From Virgisporangium aurantiacum (GTDB lineage Bacteria; Actinomycetota; Actinomycetes; Mycobacteriales; Micromonosporaceae): 64,000 nucleotides of DNA. Of this stretch, positions 50,860 through 58,825 are shown piece by piece (position 1 is the stretch's first letter; each line of letters begins with the position of its first letter). The stretch lies in the NCBI RefSeq assembly GCF_016863635.1, contig NZ_BOPG01000037.1:62001-126000 (forward strand). The letters run 5' to 3'. Under the pieces are notes generated by a model, which did no database searches, was not told where the DNA came from, and was given only the letters and a program-made list of their open reading frames with translations. The position numbers and the translations under genes are program-made.

Positions 50860-50871
50860 ATTATCGATAAT
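50860..50871. promoter_or_regulatory. Putative GntR operator over the hydroxylase promoter
   Basis: Perfect palindrome ATTATCGATAAT, strongly AT-rich against its surroundings, between the hydroxylase operon and the divergent GntR gene. On the minus strand it includes GATAAT, a likely -10 box, so a bound regulator would block the operon. Confidence 0.6.
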
Positions 50872-50933
50872 CGGTTACACGGACGTTAAGACCACCCGCC
50901 GCGCGCGTCAATAGCACTGCTTAAGATGGCGGC

Positions 50934-51638
50934 ATGACCTCCGACGTGCCCCCGCCGATCCCGTTCCCGACGGCGGCGCCCGAGGTGTCGCGCATGACGC
51001 TGGCGCAGCAGATCCGCGAGTCGCTGGTGGTGCGCATCGTGTCGGGCGAGATCGCGCCCGGCGAGCGCCTGGTCGAGACCCGGCTCGCGTCGGTGTACGG
51101 CACCAGCCAGGCGCCGGTGCGCGAGGCGCTGCGCGAGCTCGAGGCGATGCGCATGGTCGAGACGCGGCCGCGGCGCGGCACGTTCGTCCGGCACTTCGTG
51201 CAGCAGACCCTGCGCGAGTGCTACGTGGTGCGGGCCGCACTCGAAGAGACCGCCACCCGCCTCGCGATGCTGGCCGGCACGATGCCGATCGCGGCGCTCC
51301 GCGCGGAGGTGAAGGCCATGCGCGCCGCCACCCGCTCCGGCGACGCCGACGCCGCGGCCCGGGCGAGCGTGGCGTTCCACCGGCACATCGTCGACGCGGC
51401 GCACAACGAGTTGCTGAAGCTGTCGTGGGAGGCGCTACGGATCGAGGCGCGCACGTCGGTCACGATGGTCGCCGCCGACGTGAAACTGAAAGACATTGCC
51501 CGCGAACACGCCGAACTGCTGAAGACCATCGAGACCGGCGATCTGGAGGCCGCGTGCCGGGAGACCCGCGACCACCAGTGGCACTACGCCGACCTCCCGC
51601 ACGACGCACACGGCCGCGCCCGTCGCAACGCTAGTTGA
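50934..51638 (+). CDS. GntR family transcriptional regulator (FadR/FCD type)
   Basis: A 234-residue regulator with an N-terminal GntR winged helix (LAQQIRESLVVRIVSGEIAP, GTSQAPVREALRELEAMRM, RRGTFVRHF) and a C-terminal FCD ligand domain with metal-ligand histidines (SVAFHRHIVDAAHNE, EHAELLKTIETGDLEAA, TRDHQWHY). TAAGAT lies 6 bases before ATG 50934, suggesting a leaderless mRNA. FCD domains sense carboxylates, so the divergent hydroxylase operon may be induced by an organic acid. Confidence 0.91.
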   Translation: MTSDVPPPIPFPTAAPEVSRMTLAQQIRESLVVRIVSGEIAPGERLVETRLASVYGTSQAPVREALRELEAMRMVETRPRRGTFVRHFVQQTLRECYVVRAALEETATRLAMLAGTMPIAALRAEVKAMRAATRSGDADAAARASVAFHRHIVDAAHNELLKLSWEALRIEARTSVTMVAADVKLKDIAREHAELLKTIETGDLEAACRETRDHQWHYADLPHDAHGRARRNAS

Positions 51639-51906
51639 GGCGCTCGGTCAGGTGGACGACGACGTCGTCGCCGTCGGACTTGCCGATCGCCTTGCGCACG
51701 GCAGCCTTGATCGGCAGCTTGTGGGTGCCGTCGCCCAGCGCCATGAAGGCGCCCCGGAACGCGACGCCGTCGACGGTGCCGGCGACCTTCACGAGGCCAC
51801 GGGTGCCGAAGATCTTCGCGGAGTCGGGGAGCTTGACGCAGGTCCAGGTGTCGCCCTCCTGTGCCTTGCCGAGGGTCGCGGTGAACGTGATGTCGAGTGG
51901 GCTCAT
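51631..51906 (-). CDS. DUF1905 domain protein
   Basis: A 91-residue DUF1905 protein (a small beta-rich fold; DITFTATLGKAQEGDTWTCV, GTVDGVAFRGAFMALGDGTH, KAIGKSDGDDVVVHLTERLN). AGGAGA precedes ATG 51906. Its 3' end overlaps the convergent GntR gene by 8 bases. It follows the DUF1761 gene by 17 bases on the same strand and may share its promoter. Function unknown. Confidence 0.86.
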   Translation of the reverse strand: MSPLDITFTATLGKAQEGDTWTCVKLPDSAKIFGTRGLVKVAGTVDGVAFRGAFMALGDGTHKLPIKAAVRKAIGKSDGDDVVVHLTERLN

Positions 51907-51923
51907 CTCGGGTCTCCTGCCTC

Positions 51924-52301
51924 TTATACGAACACGCCGACGAGGGCGCCGATCACGACGAGCTTGACCAGCCAGTCGCCGATGTGCAGGGCGGCGCGGG
52001 GCACGGGAACCCGTTCCCAGACCACCGAGCCGGTGAGGATCACGAACGGCAGCACCCACAGTACGAGGCCGAGCAGGGCGCCGGCGGCGGCTCCGTCCCA
52101 TCCGCCGGCGACAAGCAACCCGGCGACGAGGCCGGCGGTGATCGCGCTGCGGACGAGTTCGGCCGCGATCTGCCACGGCGCGGGGCGGCCGGAATCGGGT
52201 GTGGCGCCGCCTGCCATGGGGACCGCCGGCATCACGATGTAATACACCGAACTGACGATGAACGCGGCGACCGTGGCGACGCCGATCCCGAGTGCGATCA
52301 T
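51924..52301 (-). CDS. DUF1761 family membrane protein
   Basis: A 125-residue protein with four hydrophobic helices (about 2-24, 47-66, 72-94, 105-125) of the DUF1761 type (ALGIGVATVAAFIVSSVYYI). GAGGTTG precedes ATG 52301. It is divergent from a TetR regulator, and repeated AGTACT motifs lie in the gap, so it is probably repressor-controlled together with the DUF1905 gene. Biochemical role unknown. Confidence 0.82.
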   Translation of the reverse strand: MIALGIGVATVAAFIVSSVYYIVMPAVPMAGGATPDSGRPAPWQIAAELVRSAITAGLVAGLLVAGGWDGAAAGALLGLVLWVLPFVILTGSVVWERVPVPRAALHIGDWLVKLVVIGALVGVFV

Positions 52302-52315
52302 GGCAACCTCACTTT

Positions 52316-52376
52316 AGTACTATGCCGTACTGATTGCCGAACCATAGGCCGACCGATAAAGTACTGTCAAGTACTG
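52316..52376. promoter_or_regulatory. Repeated AGTACT sites, putative TetR operator region
   Basis: AGTACT at 52316-52321 and GTACTG at 52327-52332, then AAGTACTG at 52359-52366 and again at 52369-52376. The last two are direct repeats exactly 10 bases apart, one DNA helical turn. All lie between the DUF1761 gene and the divergent TetR gene. Confidence 0.58.
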
Positions 52377-52391
52377 AACTGGAGGTGCGAG

Positions 52392-53021
52392 ATCGAGACC
52401 CGCCGTCGGGGCCGTCCCAGTGGTAGCCAGGGCACCGAACTGCTGGCGGTGGCCCGCGCCGTCTTCCTCGAACACGGCTTCGCCCGCACCACCATGGACG
52501 CCGTCGCCGCGCGTGCCCGCATCTCGAAGGCGTCGCTCTACCAGGCGCACCCCTCGAAGGACGCGTTGTTCGCCGCCGTCGTGCGGGACTGGGCGGCGCG
52601 CGGCCGCGACGCCATGCGTCCACATCTCGATCTTTTTCTGAGAACCGACGACACCGCTTCCGCCCTCCTGACCCTCGCGCGCACGATGCAGGCCGGGATC
52701 CTCAGCGCCGACGTGCTCCGGATGCGCCGGCTCGTCGCGAGCGAGGCGGGCCGGTTCCCCGAGGTGGCCGCCGGCTACGTCGCCGACAGTTGGGACCGCA
52801 ACATCGCCAACCTCGGCGCGGCGCTCGGCGAACTCGACCGGCGCGGTCGCATCCGCACCGGCGATCCGGTGACGGCCGCGCAGCAGTTCACCTGGCTCGT
52901 CGTCGCCGCGCCGCTCAACGACCGCACGTTGCGCGGCGACGACACCCCACCCGACCGCGCCGATCTCGACACGATCGCCATTGCCGCGGTCGACACGTTC
53001 CTCGCTCGGTACGGCCCTTAA
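52392..53021 (+). CDS. TetR/AcrR family regulator with no conventional start codon
   Basis: A 209-residue TetR protein (GRPSGSQGTELLAVARAVFL, HGFARTTMDAVAARARISKA, SLYQAHPSKDALFAAVV) with a C-terminal AefR-like domain (EAGRFPEVAAGYVADSWDRN). No ATG, GTG or TTG lies in frame near the start of homology. GGAGG at 52381-52385 is 6 bases before ATC 52392, so an ATC start is the best fit; CTG 52374 is another. A sequence error or frameshift is possible, because the out-of-frame GTG at 52385 hits a stop within 14 codons. Confidence 0.8.
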   Translation: METRRRGRPSGSQGTELLAVARAVFLEHGFARTTMDAVAARARISKASLYQAHPSKDALFAAVVRDWAARGRDAMRPHLDLFLRTDDTASALLTLARTMQAGILSADVLRMRRLVASEAGRFPEVAAGYVADSWDRNIANLGAALGELDRRGRIRTGDPVTAAQQFTWLVVAAPLNDRTLRGDDTPPDRADLDTIAIAAVDTFLARYGP

Positions 53022-53974
53022 GCCATCAGGGCCTGCGCGCGATCGGTGCGGAGGTGCAGGGTCGTGCGGCCGTCGCGATGCGTCGCGACGAGGCCGGCGT
53101 CCTTGAGGACCGCGAGATGCTGCGACACCGCACCGGCGGTGACGCCCAGCCCGGCGGCGAGTCCGCCGGTGGTCTGCGGCGTGCCCAACCGGGCGAGGAT
53201 CGCCGCGCGGGTGCGCCCGATCAGGTTGGCCAGCGCCTCGGGTGCGGGCTCGGCGGCCTCCCACAGCGTCGCGACGCCCCGCGCCGGGTACCGAAGCGTG
53301 CCGACCGTCGGGGGATTGGTCGACGCCGTGACCCGTGGCCAGCAGAAGACGCTCGGGCACAGCACGAGCCCGTGCCCGCGGACGTTCACCGTCGCCGACG
53401 GCGACTGTCGCGGGTGGACGATCAACTCCGAGTCGGCCCACACGACGTCGTCGTGCAGGTCGGTGAACAGGCTCTCGAACCCGCCCGCGGCCAGCGCCCG
53501 GGCGCGGAACGCGATGTCGGCGTCGAGCAGGCGCACCATGCGGTCCCAGTGCGGCGCGATCACGAGGTCGTAGCAGCGGCGCAGGGCGTCGACCACCAGC
53601 GGCAGGCCGGCGCGGGGATCGTCGTGGAACTGCCGGGCCAGCCGGGAGGTGAGCCGGGCGGTCTCGTCGCGGGCGTCGGCGAGTCTCGTCGCCCGGACCG
53701 TGCGCAGCTCGTCGGTCATGTCGGGCATCCGCGCGGCCGGTGCCGGCATGAGGAAGCCCGGCTTGAACCCGTCGCGGCTGACGAGGGCCTGCAGGAGCGG
53801 CAGAGTGTCCACTGTGGCCAGTCGGGGCCGGGCCCAGCGCGCCCACGGCAGGTGCACCGCGTGCACGCCGGGCCGCGCCAGCGCCGCCAACGCCATGACG
53901 GTCTCGTACACCGGCGAGATCGCGAAGCGCACCCGGGCCAGTTCGGCCCCGGCCAGCTGGATGCGGATCCTCAT
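53018..53974 (-). CDS. ArsR family regulator with DUF5937-type N-terminal domain
   Basis: A 318-residue regulator. The first 230 residues form a DUF5937-like domain (MRIRIQLAGAELARVRFAIS, PVYETVMALAALARPGVHAV), and the C-terminus (about 245-318) is an ArsR winged helix (ANLIGRTRAAILARLGTPQT, VTAGAVSQHLAVLKDAGLVA). GGGAGACG precedes ATG 53974. It is divergent from an MFS exporter with the palindrome TTTAGC-GTCA-GCTAAA between them, a common pairing in actinomycetes. Confidence 0.9.
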   Translation of the reverse strand: MRIRIQLAGAELARVRFAISPVYETVMALAALARPGVHAVHLPWARWARPRLATVDTLPLLQALVSRDGFKPGFLMPAPAARMPDMTDELRTVRATRLADARDETARLTSRLARQFHDDPRAGLPLVVDALRRCYDLVIAPHWDRMVRLLDADIAFRARALAAGGFESLFTDLHDDVVWADSELIVHPRQSPSATVNVRGHGLVLCPSVFCWPRVTASTNPPTVGTLRYPARGVATLWEAAEPAPEALANLIGRTRAAILARLGTPQTTGGLAAGLGVTAGAVSQHLAVLKDAGLVATHRDGRTTLHLRTDRAQALMA

Positions 53975-53987
53975 GCACGTCTCCCGG

Positions 53988-54003
53988 TTTAGCGTCAGCT
54001 AAA
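53988..54003. promoter_or_regulatory. Putative ArsR operator
   Basis: Perfect inverted repeat TTTAGC-GTCA-GCTAAA in the 69-base gap between the ArsR-type gene and the divergent MFS gene. It is close to the ArsR start, so autoregulation is likely. Confidence 0.65.
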
Positions 54004-54043
54004 TCCTACCGCCGCTCCATCCGGCGGCCGCACGCTTGCCCGC

Positions 54044-55255
54044 GTGAAGAGAGACTGGCGCCTGCTGTGGACCGCCTCGACCGTCACCAGCCTGGGCGAC
54101 GGCGTGTTCGTGGCGGTCCTGCCGCTGCTCGCCGCGACCCTCACCACCGACCCGCGACTGATCGCCGGCGTGACCGCGTGGGGCACGCTGCCGTGGCTTC
54201 TCGCCGCCCTGCCGGCCGGCGCGATCGTCGACCGGTCCGACGGCCGGCGGGCGCTGGTGGTCGTGCAGTGCTGCCAGGCGCTGCTGGTCGGCGCGCTCGC
54301 CGTGGTGTCCATGATGGACGCCGGCACCATGGCGGTGCTGTATGGCGTGGCGTTCGCGCTCGGCACCGCCGAGACGTTCGCGAAGGTCACCGTGCAGAAG
54401 CTGATCCCCGCGGTGACGCCGTCGGACCGGCTGGAAACCGCCAACGGTCAGCAGAACGCCGCGATGTTCGCGATGAAACTGTTCCTCGGCCCGCCGATCG
54501 GCGCCCTGCTCTTCTCGTTCTCGGCGGCGCTGCCGCTGTGGCTCGACGTCGCCGCGTTCGCGGTGTCGGTCACGCTGGTCGCGCGGCTCACCGTCCGGAC
54601 CGTCGCGAGTGGACGGTCGCCGGCCGGCGGCGTGTGGGCGGGTGCCCGCTGGCTCGCCGGTCACCGGGTGCTGCGCACGCTGACGATGCTGACCGCCGTC
54701 GCCAACCTGGCGAACTTCATGACCGTCTCGACGCTCGTGCTGTTCGCGCGGCAACGGCTCGGGCTCGACGAGGTCGGCTACGGGGTGCTGCTCAGCGCGA
54801 TGGGGGTCGGCGGCGTCCTCGGCAGCCTCGTCAGCGGGCGGCTCATCGGCCGGTTCGGCGGTCGCGCCGTCGTCACCACGACGATCTTCACGACGCCGGT
54901 CGCGATGCTCGGCGTCGCCTCCCTCGCGACCGACCTGCCGACCATGGCCGCGCTGACGACGGTGACCTCCGCCGGCGCGTCGTTGTGGAACGTCGCCTCG
55001 ACGTCGTTGCGCCAGCGCACCGTCCCCAGTGGACTGATCGGCCGGGTCAGCAGCGCCGGCCTGATGGTCTCGTGGGGAATGCAGCCGATCGGCGCTGTCC
55101 TCGGCGGGCTCGTCGCCGTGTCACCGCTGGGGATCGCGGGCCCGTGGATGGTCGCCGGCGCACTGCGCCTGCTCGCGGCCGTGCTCGCGACCCCCGTCCT
55201 CCGCGACTGGCCGGCCGTCGCGTCGGCCGACCTCGATCACGTCGGGAAGGCCTAA
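54044..55255 (+). CDS. MFS transporter (drug-efflux type)
   Basis: A 403-residue major facilitator with 12 predicted helices, an N-terminal KRDWRLLWTASTVTSLGDGV and family motifs (ALPAGAIVDRSDGRRALVVV, GFGTAETF-like loop as FALGTAETFAKV, and LGSLVSGRLIGRFGGR). It resembles enterobactin-exporter/macrolide-efflux-like permeases. Expression is probably controlled by the divergent ArsR/DUF5937 regulator. The exported compound is unknown. Confidence 0.9.
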   Translation: MKRDWRLLWTASTVTSLGDGVFVAVLPLLAATLTTDPRLIAGVTAWGTLPWLLAALPAGAIVDRSDGRRALVVVQCCQALLVGALAVVSMMDAGTMAVLYGVAFALGTAETFAKVTVQKLIPAVTPSDRLETANGQQNAAMFAMKLFLGPPIGALLFSFSAALPLWLDVAAFAVSVTLVARLTVRTVASGRSPAGGVWAGARWLAGHRVLRTLTMLTAVANLANFMTVSTLVLFARQRLGLDEVGYGVLLSAMGVGGVLGSLVSGRLIGRFGGRAVVTTTIFTTPVAMLGVASLATDLPTMAALTTVTSAGASLWNVASTSLRQRTVPSGLIGRVSSAGLMVSWGMQPIGAVLGGLVAVSPLGIAGPWMVAGALRLLAAVLATPVLRDWPAVASADLDHVGKA

Positions 55256-55318
55256 GATCGCCGCTTGCGGAACAAACCTGAAGCCTCACTGCGGGTTTCT
55301 TCCACGGACAGCGATCTT
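55254..55318. repeat. Weak inverted repeat after the MFS gene
   Basis: AAGATCGC (55254-55261) and GCGATCTT (55311-55318) are 8-base arms with a 49-base loop that holds a short AAACC/GGTTT pair. The left arm overlaps the MFS stop. The GATCTT edge resembles the hairpin family at 55390. The rest of 55256-55584 has no credible gene. Confidence 0.45.
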
Positions 55319-55389
55319 GACTGGCCGTCGCTCGTCATGGCGACCCCGAACCCGTATCGCCGCCGTCGCCGGATCACCCCCTCAAGAGT

Positions 55390-55467
55390 CGATCTTGCAG
55401 TTGTGGTGCCTGTGCCTACCAAGGCGGAACAATGCCGCTGCAACCCGGAACCACTACTGCAAGATCG
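55390..55467. repeat. Palindromic element, GATCTTGCAGTTGTG family (imperfect)
   Basis: Arms CGATCTTGCAGTTGTGGT (55390-55407) and ACCACTACTGCAAGATCG (55450-55467) pair at 17 of 18 positions. The left arm is identical to that at 10553 over 18 bases. It sits between the convergent MFS and EI24 genes. Confidence 0.78.
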
Positions 55468-55584
55468 ATTGCACCACGCCATCGCCCGCTCGCGGTGTTC
55501 CCAACCGGCATGGCATCCGGGGACCTTCGCGACCGGCCTTAAGGGAGAGAAAAGTCGGTTGCGGCAAACCGTAGTCACCCAGAT

Positions 55585-56964
55585 CTAGCTCGACGGCAGT
55601 GCGGGCTCGTGCGGGAACTTCCGGTGCAGCAGCACCGCGCCGATGAACACGGCGGGGATCGTGAACCAGCGCAGCGGCGCGAACGGGACACTCAACACGA
55701 GGACGCTCATCGTGCCGAACCCGATCGTCGGCCACCGGCGCCGCCACACGTACTTCAGGTGCGCGAGCCGTTCGCCGACGCCGCGGTGGTGCAGCGTGGG
55801 CCCGACCGCGAGCAGGCCGATGACGAACCCGTTCACCAGCACCGCGACCGTCAGCGCCACCAGCACGTTGATGCCGGGGATCAACAGGATGGGCACCAGC
55901 ACCAGGCCGCCGAACGCGATCACGAGCGTCACCAGGATCGTCTGCGACATCACGAAACCGCTGGCCCGCAACCACCCCGGCCGGTCCCGGCGGTCGACGG
56001 TCTCACCGAGCCGGCGCTCCATCCGCCGCACCGTCAGCACGAGGAACGGTGCACCGACGATGAGCGTCAAGGGGACGACGAGGAAGCCGATCAGCATGTA
56101 GGCAAGCCCGGTGAGTCCCCACCGGACGGTATTCTCCAGCGCCCACCGCAGGATTCCGGGCCAGTCCTCGGCGAACCCGACCGCCCACCCGGTGAGGCTC
56201 TCGGTGGCCGCGTCGGCCCCGGCCCGCCCGGCAAACGTCAGAAGGTAGACGGCCACCGCCGGCACCACCGCGTACAACCACAACACGGGACTCGTGACAA
56301 ACGTCCACAACCCCCGCCAGAACGCGCCGATGCCCGTCCCGAACTCGGCGACCGCCGAGACCGTCCGCCGCGCCGCCCGCCCGGTCTGCGTGACGGTCGT
56401 GCGCCCCACCTGCCCGGCGACCGCCGCCACCCGACCCGTGTCAACGCGCGACGCCATCCCCCGCACCGCCGAACCGGCGGTGGTGGCCTGGACCCGGGCC
56501 CGACCGGTGAGGTGCTGGGCCCGGACGAGCATGGACTGCTGCGGCGACGCCTGCGCCGGCACCACAAAGGGCACCGGGGCCGACGCCGCGAACGGCGCGG
56601 CCGGTGGCGGCGCGGCGGCCGGTGGCGCGAACGGCGCGGCGGGCGGCGGTGCGAACGGCGCGGCGGCCGGTGGCGGCGCGAATGGTGCGGTGGGCGGCGG
56701 CGCGGTGGGCGGCGGAGCGAAGGGCGGCTGCGCGAAGGAGGCGGGAGGCGGCGCGGCCGGTGGCGGCGCGGCGGCCGGTGGCGCGAACGGCGCGGCGGGC
56801 GCAATGTAGAACGCCGCGGGGGCAGCCGGCGGAGCGTACGGCGCCGTGGGCGGTGCGAGGGGAGCCGCAGGCGGAGCGCCGGGAACCGTGGGCGGCACGG
56901 GGGGAGGAAAGTAGGGACCGGTGGGAGGTGCCGACGGCGGTTGCTCCTCCGGAGACGATGTCAC
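55585..56964 (-). CDS. EI24 domain membrane protein with Pro/Ala-rich N-terminus
   Basis: A 459-residue protein. Residues 1-130 are low-complexity Pro/Ala repeats (units such as APFAPPPAA), residues 130-200 are basic and Ala-rich, and residues 210-459 are an EI24/CysZ-like membrane domain with about six helices (GAFWRGLWTFVTSPVLWLYA, LIGFLVVPLTLIVGAPFLVL, VNGFVIGLLAVGPTLHHRGV). GTG 56964 has a GGGGG Shine-Dalgarno; ATG 57114 is in frame but needs an unlikely 50-residue extension. The proline-rich tail may be a cytoplasmic protein-docking region. Function unknown. Confidence 0.85.
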   Translation of the reverse strand: MTSSPEEQPPSAPPTGPYFPPPVPPTVPGAPPAAPLAPPTAPYAPPAAPAAFYIAPAAPFAPPAAAPPPAAPPPASFAQPPFAPPPTAPPPTAPFAPPPAAAPFAPPPAAPFAPPAAAPPPAAPFAASAPVPFVVPAQASPQQSMLVRAQHLTGRARVQATTAGSAVRGMASRVDTGRVAAVAGQVGRTTVTQTGRAARRTVSAVAEFGTGIGAFWRGLWTFVTSPVLWLYAVVPAVAVYLLTFAGRAGADAATESLTGWAVGFAEDWPGILRWALENTVRWGLTGLAYMLIGFLVVPLTLIVGAPFLVLTVRRMERRLGETVDRRDRPGWLRASGFVMSQTILVTLVIAFGGLVLVPILLIPGINVLVALTVAVLVNGFVIGLLAVGPTLHHRGVGERLAHLKYVWRRRWPTIGFGTMSVLVLSVPFAPLRWFTIPAVFIGAVLLHRKFPHEPALPSS

Positions 56965-57124
56965 GCGCGACCCCCGTCCACCCACGTGCGTAGCATGCCC
57001 ACCAGCATGACCGATCCGACCCGGCCGAGTCACGCGCGCCCGTTTCGTCCCGACATTGTCAACGGGGAAACGAGCACACGCCACCACGTGGACAAAGTTC
57101 CCCGCTGATGACATCGGTATAAAA

Positions 57125-57152
57125 CGGGCGCCGGGGCTTGCTGGGGCGCCCG
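57125..57152. repeat. GC-rich hairpin in an intergenic region
   Basis: CGGGCGCC (57125-57132) pairs with GGCGCCCG (57145-57152) around a 12-base loop, right after GGTATAAAA. The 359-base gap between EI24 and the methyltransferase holds otherwise only a possible promoter and no credible gene. Confidence 0.5.
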
Positions 57153-57323
57153 CCGTGGGACCGGGTGTCCGAAGTGGACAGACGCCGGAGCGTCGCCGAG
57201 ACGACCGGTCCGGGACGCCGCCTGGCGCAACCCGGTGTGGGCACCACGCCGGCGGCTCGCTCGCCGAGTGGTGACCCCGAGAGCCGCCCCGGATACTGTT
57301 GCGGCAGGTCGGGGAGGTATCGC

Positions 57324-57944
57324 ATGAGCACCGACAAGCAGCGTCGGGTCTGGGACCGGCACGCGTCGAGCTACGACCGGCAGATCGCGTTCTTCGAGCG
57401 GCTGCAGTTCGGGGGCGGCCGCGAATGGCTCGGCGCCCGGGTGCGCGGCCGGGTGCTCGAGGTCGCGATCGGCACCGGCCGCAGCCTGCCGTTCTATCCG
57501 GCCGACACGCCAGTGACCGGTGTCGATCTCAGTCCGCGGATGCTGGCGATCGCACGGGAACGCGCCGCGACGGAGGGGCGCGCCGTCGACCTGATGGAAG
57601 GCGACGCCCAGCGGCTGCCGGTCGCCGACGCGTCCTTCGACACGGTGCTGTGTGCCCTGTCCCTGTGCTCGATCCCCGAACCGGCGGTCGCGCTCGCGGA
57701 GATGCGCCGCGCGCTGGTGCCCGGTGGGCGGCTGCTGCTCCTCGACCACATCGCCAGCACCTGGCCGCCGATCCGGGCCGCCCAGTGGCTGCTGGAGCGC
57801 GTCACGATCCGCACGGCCGGCGAGCATTTCACCCGCCGCCAGTTGCCGCTGGTGGAGGCGGCCGGCTTCGACGTGGTGGAGACCGAGCGGCTGAAGGCCG
57901 GCACGGTCGAGCGGATCCACGCCGTCGCGCCCGGTACCTCGTGA
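57324..57944 (+). CDS. Class I SAM-dependent methyltransferase (UbiE/COQ5-like)
   Basis: A 206-residue methyltransferase with SAM motif I VLEVAIGTGRSLPFYPADTP near 43, motif II VTGVDLSPRMLAIARE, motif post-II GDAQRLPVADASFDTVLCAL and motif III RALVPGGRLLLLDHI. The Methyltransf_11 type methylates small lipophilic molecules; substrate unknown. GGGGAGG precedes ATG 57324. A second methyltransferase gene follows 58 bases later. Confidence 0.9.
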   Translation: MSTDKQRRVWDRHASSYDRQIAFFERLQFGGGREWLGARVRGRVLEVAIGTGRSLPFYPADTPVTGVDLSPRMLAIARERAATEGRAVDLMEGDAQRLPVADASFDTVLCALSLCSIPEPAVALAEMRRALVPGGRLLLLDHIASTWPPIRAAQWLLERVTIRTAGEHFTRRQLPLVEAAGFDVVETERLKAGTVERIHAVAPGTS

Positions 57945-58002
57945 GGTAGTGACGGCAGGGTATATTCACCGCCGACGTAGATTCCACATTGGAGGGTCGG
58001 CA

Positions 58003-58824
58003 GTGGGCGACGAGAGGGTACCCCGGGGAATCGACGTCACCAGGCCGAATGTGGCCCGCGTCTACGATTTCATGGTCGGCGGCAAGGACCATTTCGCCAT
58101 CGACCGGATGGCCGCCGAGCGCGCGCTCGAAATCATGCCCGACGCCCGGGAGGCGGGCCGGGCGTGCCGCGCGTTCCTCCGCCGGGTGGTGCGGTACATG
58201 GCCGCCGACGCCGGGATCCGGCAGTTCCTCGACATCGGCTCCGGCCTGCCCACCGACACCAACGTCCACCAGGTCGCGCACGACGTCGACCCGGACGCGC
58301 GCGTCGTCTACGTCGACAACGACCCGATGGTGCTCGTGCACGGCCGGGCACTGCTCGCCACCGAGCAGACCACCACGGTCATCGAGGGCGACGTCCGGAC
58401 GCCGGAGAAGATCCTCGACCGCCAGGCGGTCCGCGAGCGCATCGACTTCACCGAACCGGTTGGCCTGTTGCTGCTGTCGATCCTGCACCACGTCCACGAC
58501 TCCGAAGACCCGGCGGGCATCGCCGCGACCCTGCGCGACGCCCTACCGTCGGGCAGCTACCTCGCGATCATCCACTTCTGGGACCCGGCCGGCGAGCACC
58601 CGGAGATCTCGGCCAAGGTGCGCGACGTCGAGCGGGTGTTCAACGAGACGATGGGCACCGGTCGCTGGCGGCTGCGCGAGGAGATCGAAGGCTACTTCGG
58701 CGACTTCGAGATGATCGAGCCCGGCCTGGTGCCGCTGGCCGACTGGCGCCCCGACGGCCGGGACGACGCCGACCAGAAAGACACCCACTACACCATGATC
58801 GGCGGCCTGGCCCGCAAGCGCTGA
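58003..58824 (+). CDS. SAM-dependent methyltransferase, DUF574/Methyltransf_19 type
   Basis: A 273-residue protein of the actinobacterial DUF574 family: RPNVARVYDFMVGGKDHFAI, then IRQFLDIGSGLPTDTNVHQV (SAM site), ARVVYVDNDPMVLVHGRALL and a LLLLSILHHVHDSEDPAGIA segment. These enzymes are abundant in actinomycetes, often near regulators, with unclear substrates. GTG 58003 is chosen because GGAGGG lies 6 bases upstream; a TATATT box at 57961 is a possible promoter. An upstream GTG (57949) adds 18 residues and lacks a Shine-Dalgarno. Confidence 0.9.
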   Translation: MGDERVPRGIDVTRPNVARVYDFMVGGKDHFAIDRMAAERALEIMPDAREAGRACRAFLRRVVRYMAADAGIRQFLDIGSGLPTDTNVHQVAHDVDPDARVVYVDNDPMVLVHGRALLATEQTTTVIEGDVRTPEKILDRQAVRERIDFTEPVGLLLLSILHHVHDSEDPAGIAATLRDALPSGSYLAIIHFWDPAGEHPEISAKVRDVERVFNETMGTGRWRLREEIEGYFGDFEMIEPGLVPLADWRPDGRDDADQKDTHYTMIGGLARKR

Positions 58825-58825
58825 G

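Noticed and set aside
55265..55588. 107-residue open frame after the MFS gene
   Set aside because: It spans the palindromic element at 55390, has no credible start or motif, and overlaps a second frame of equal quality.
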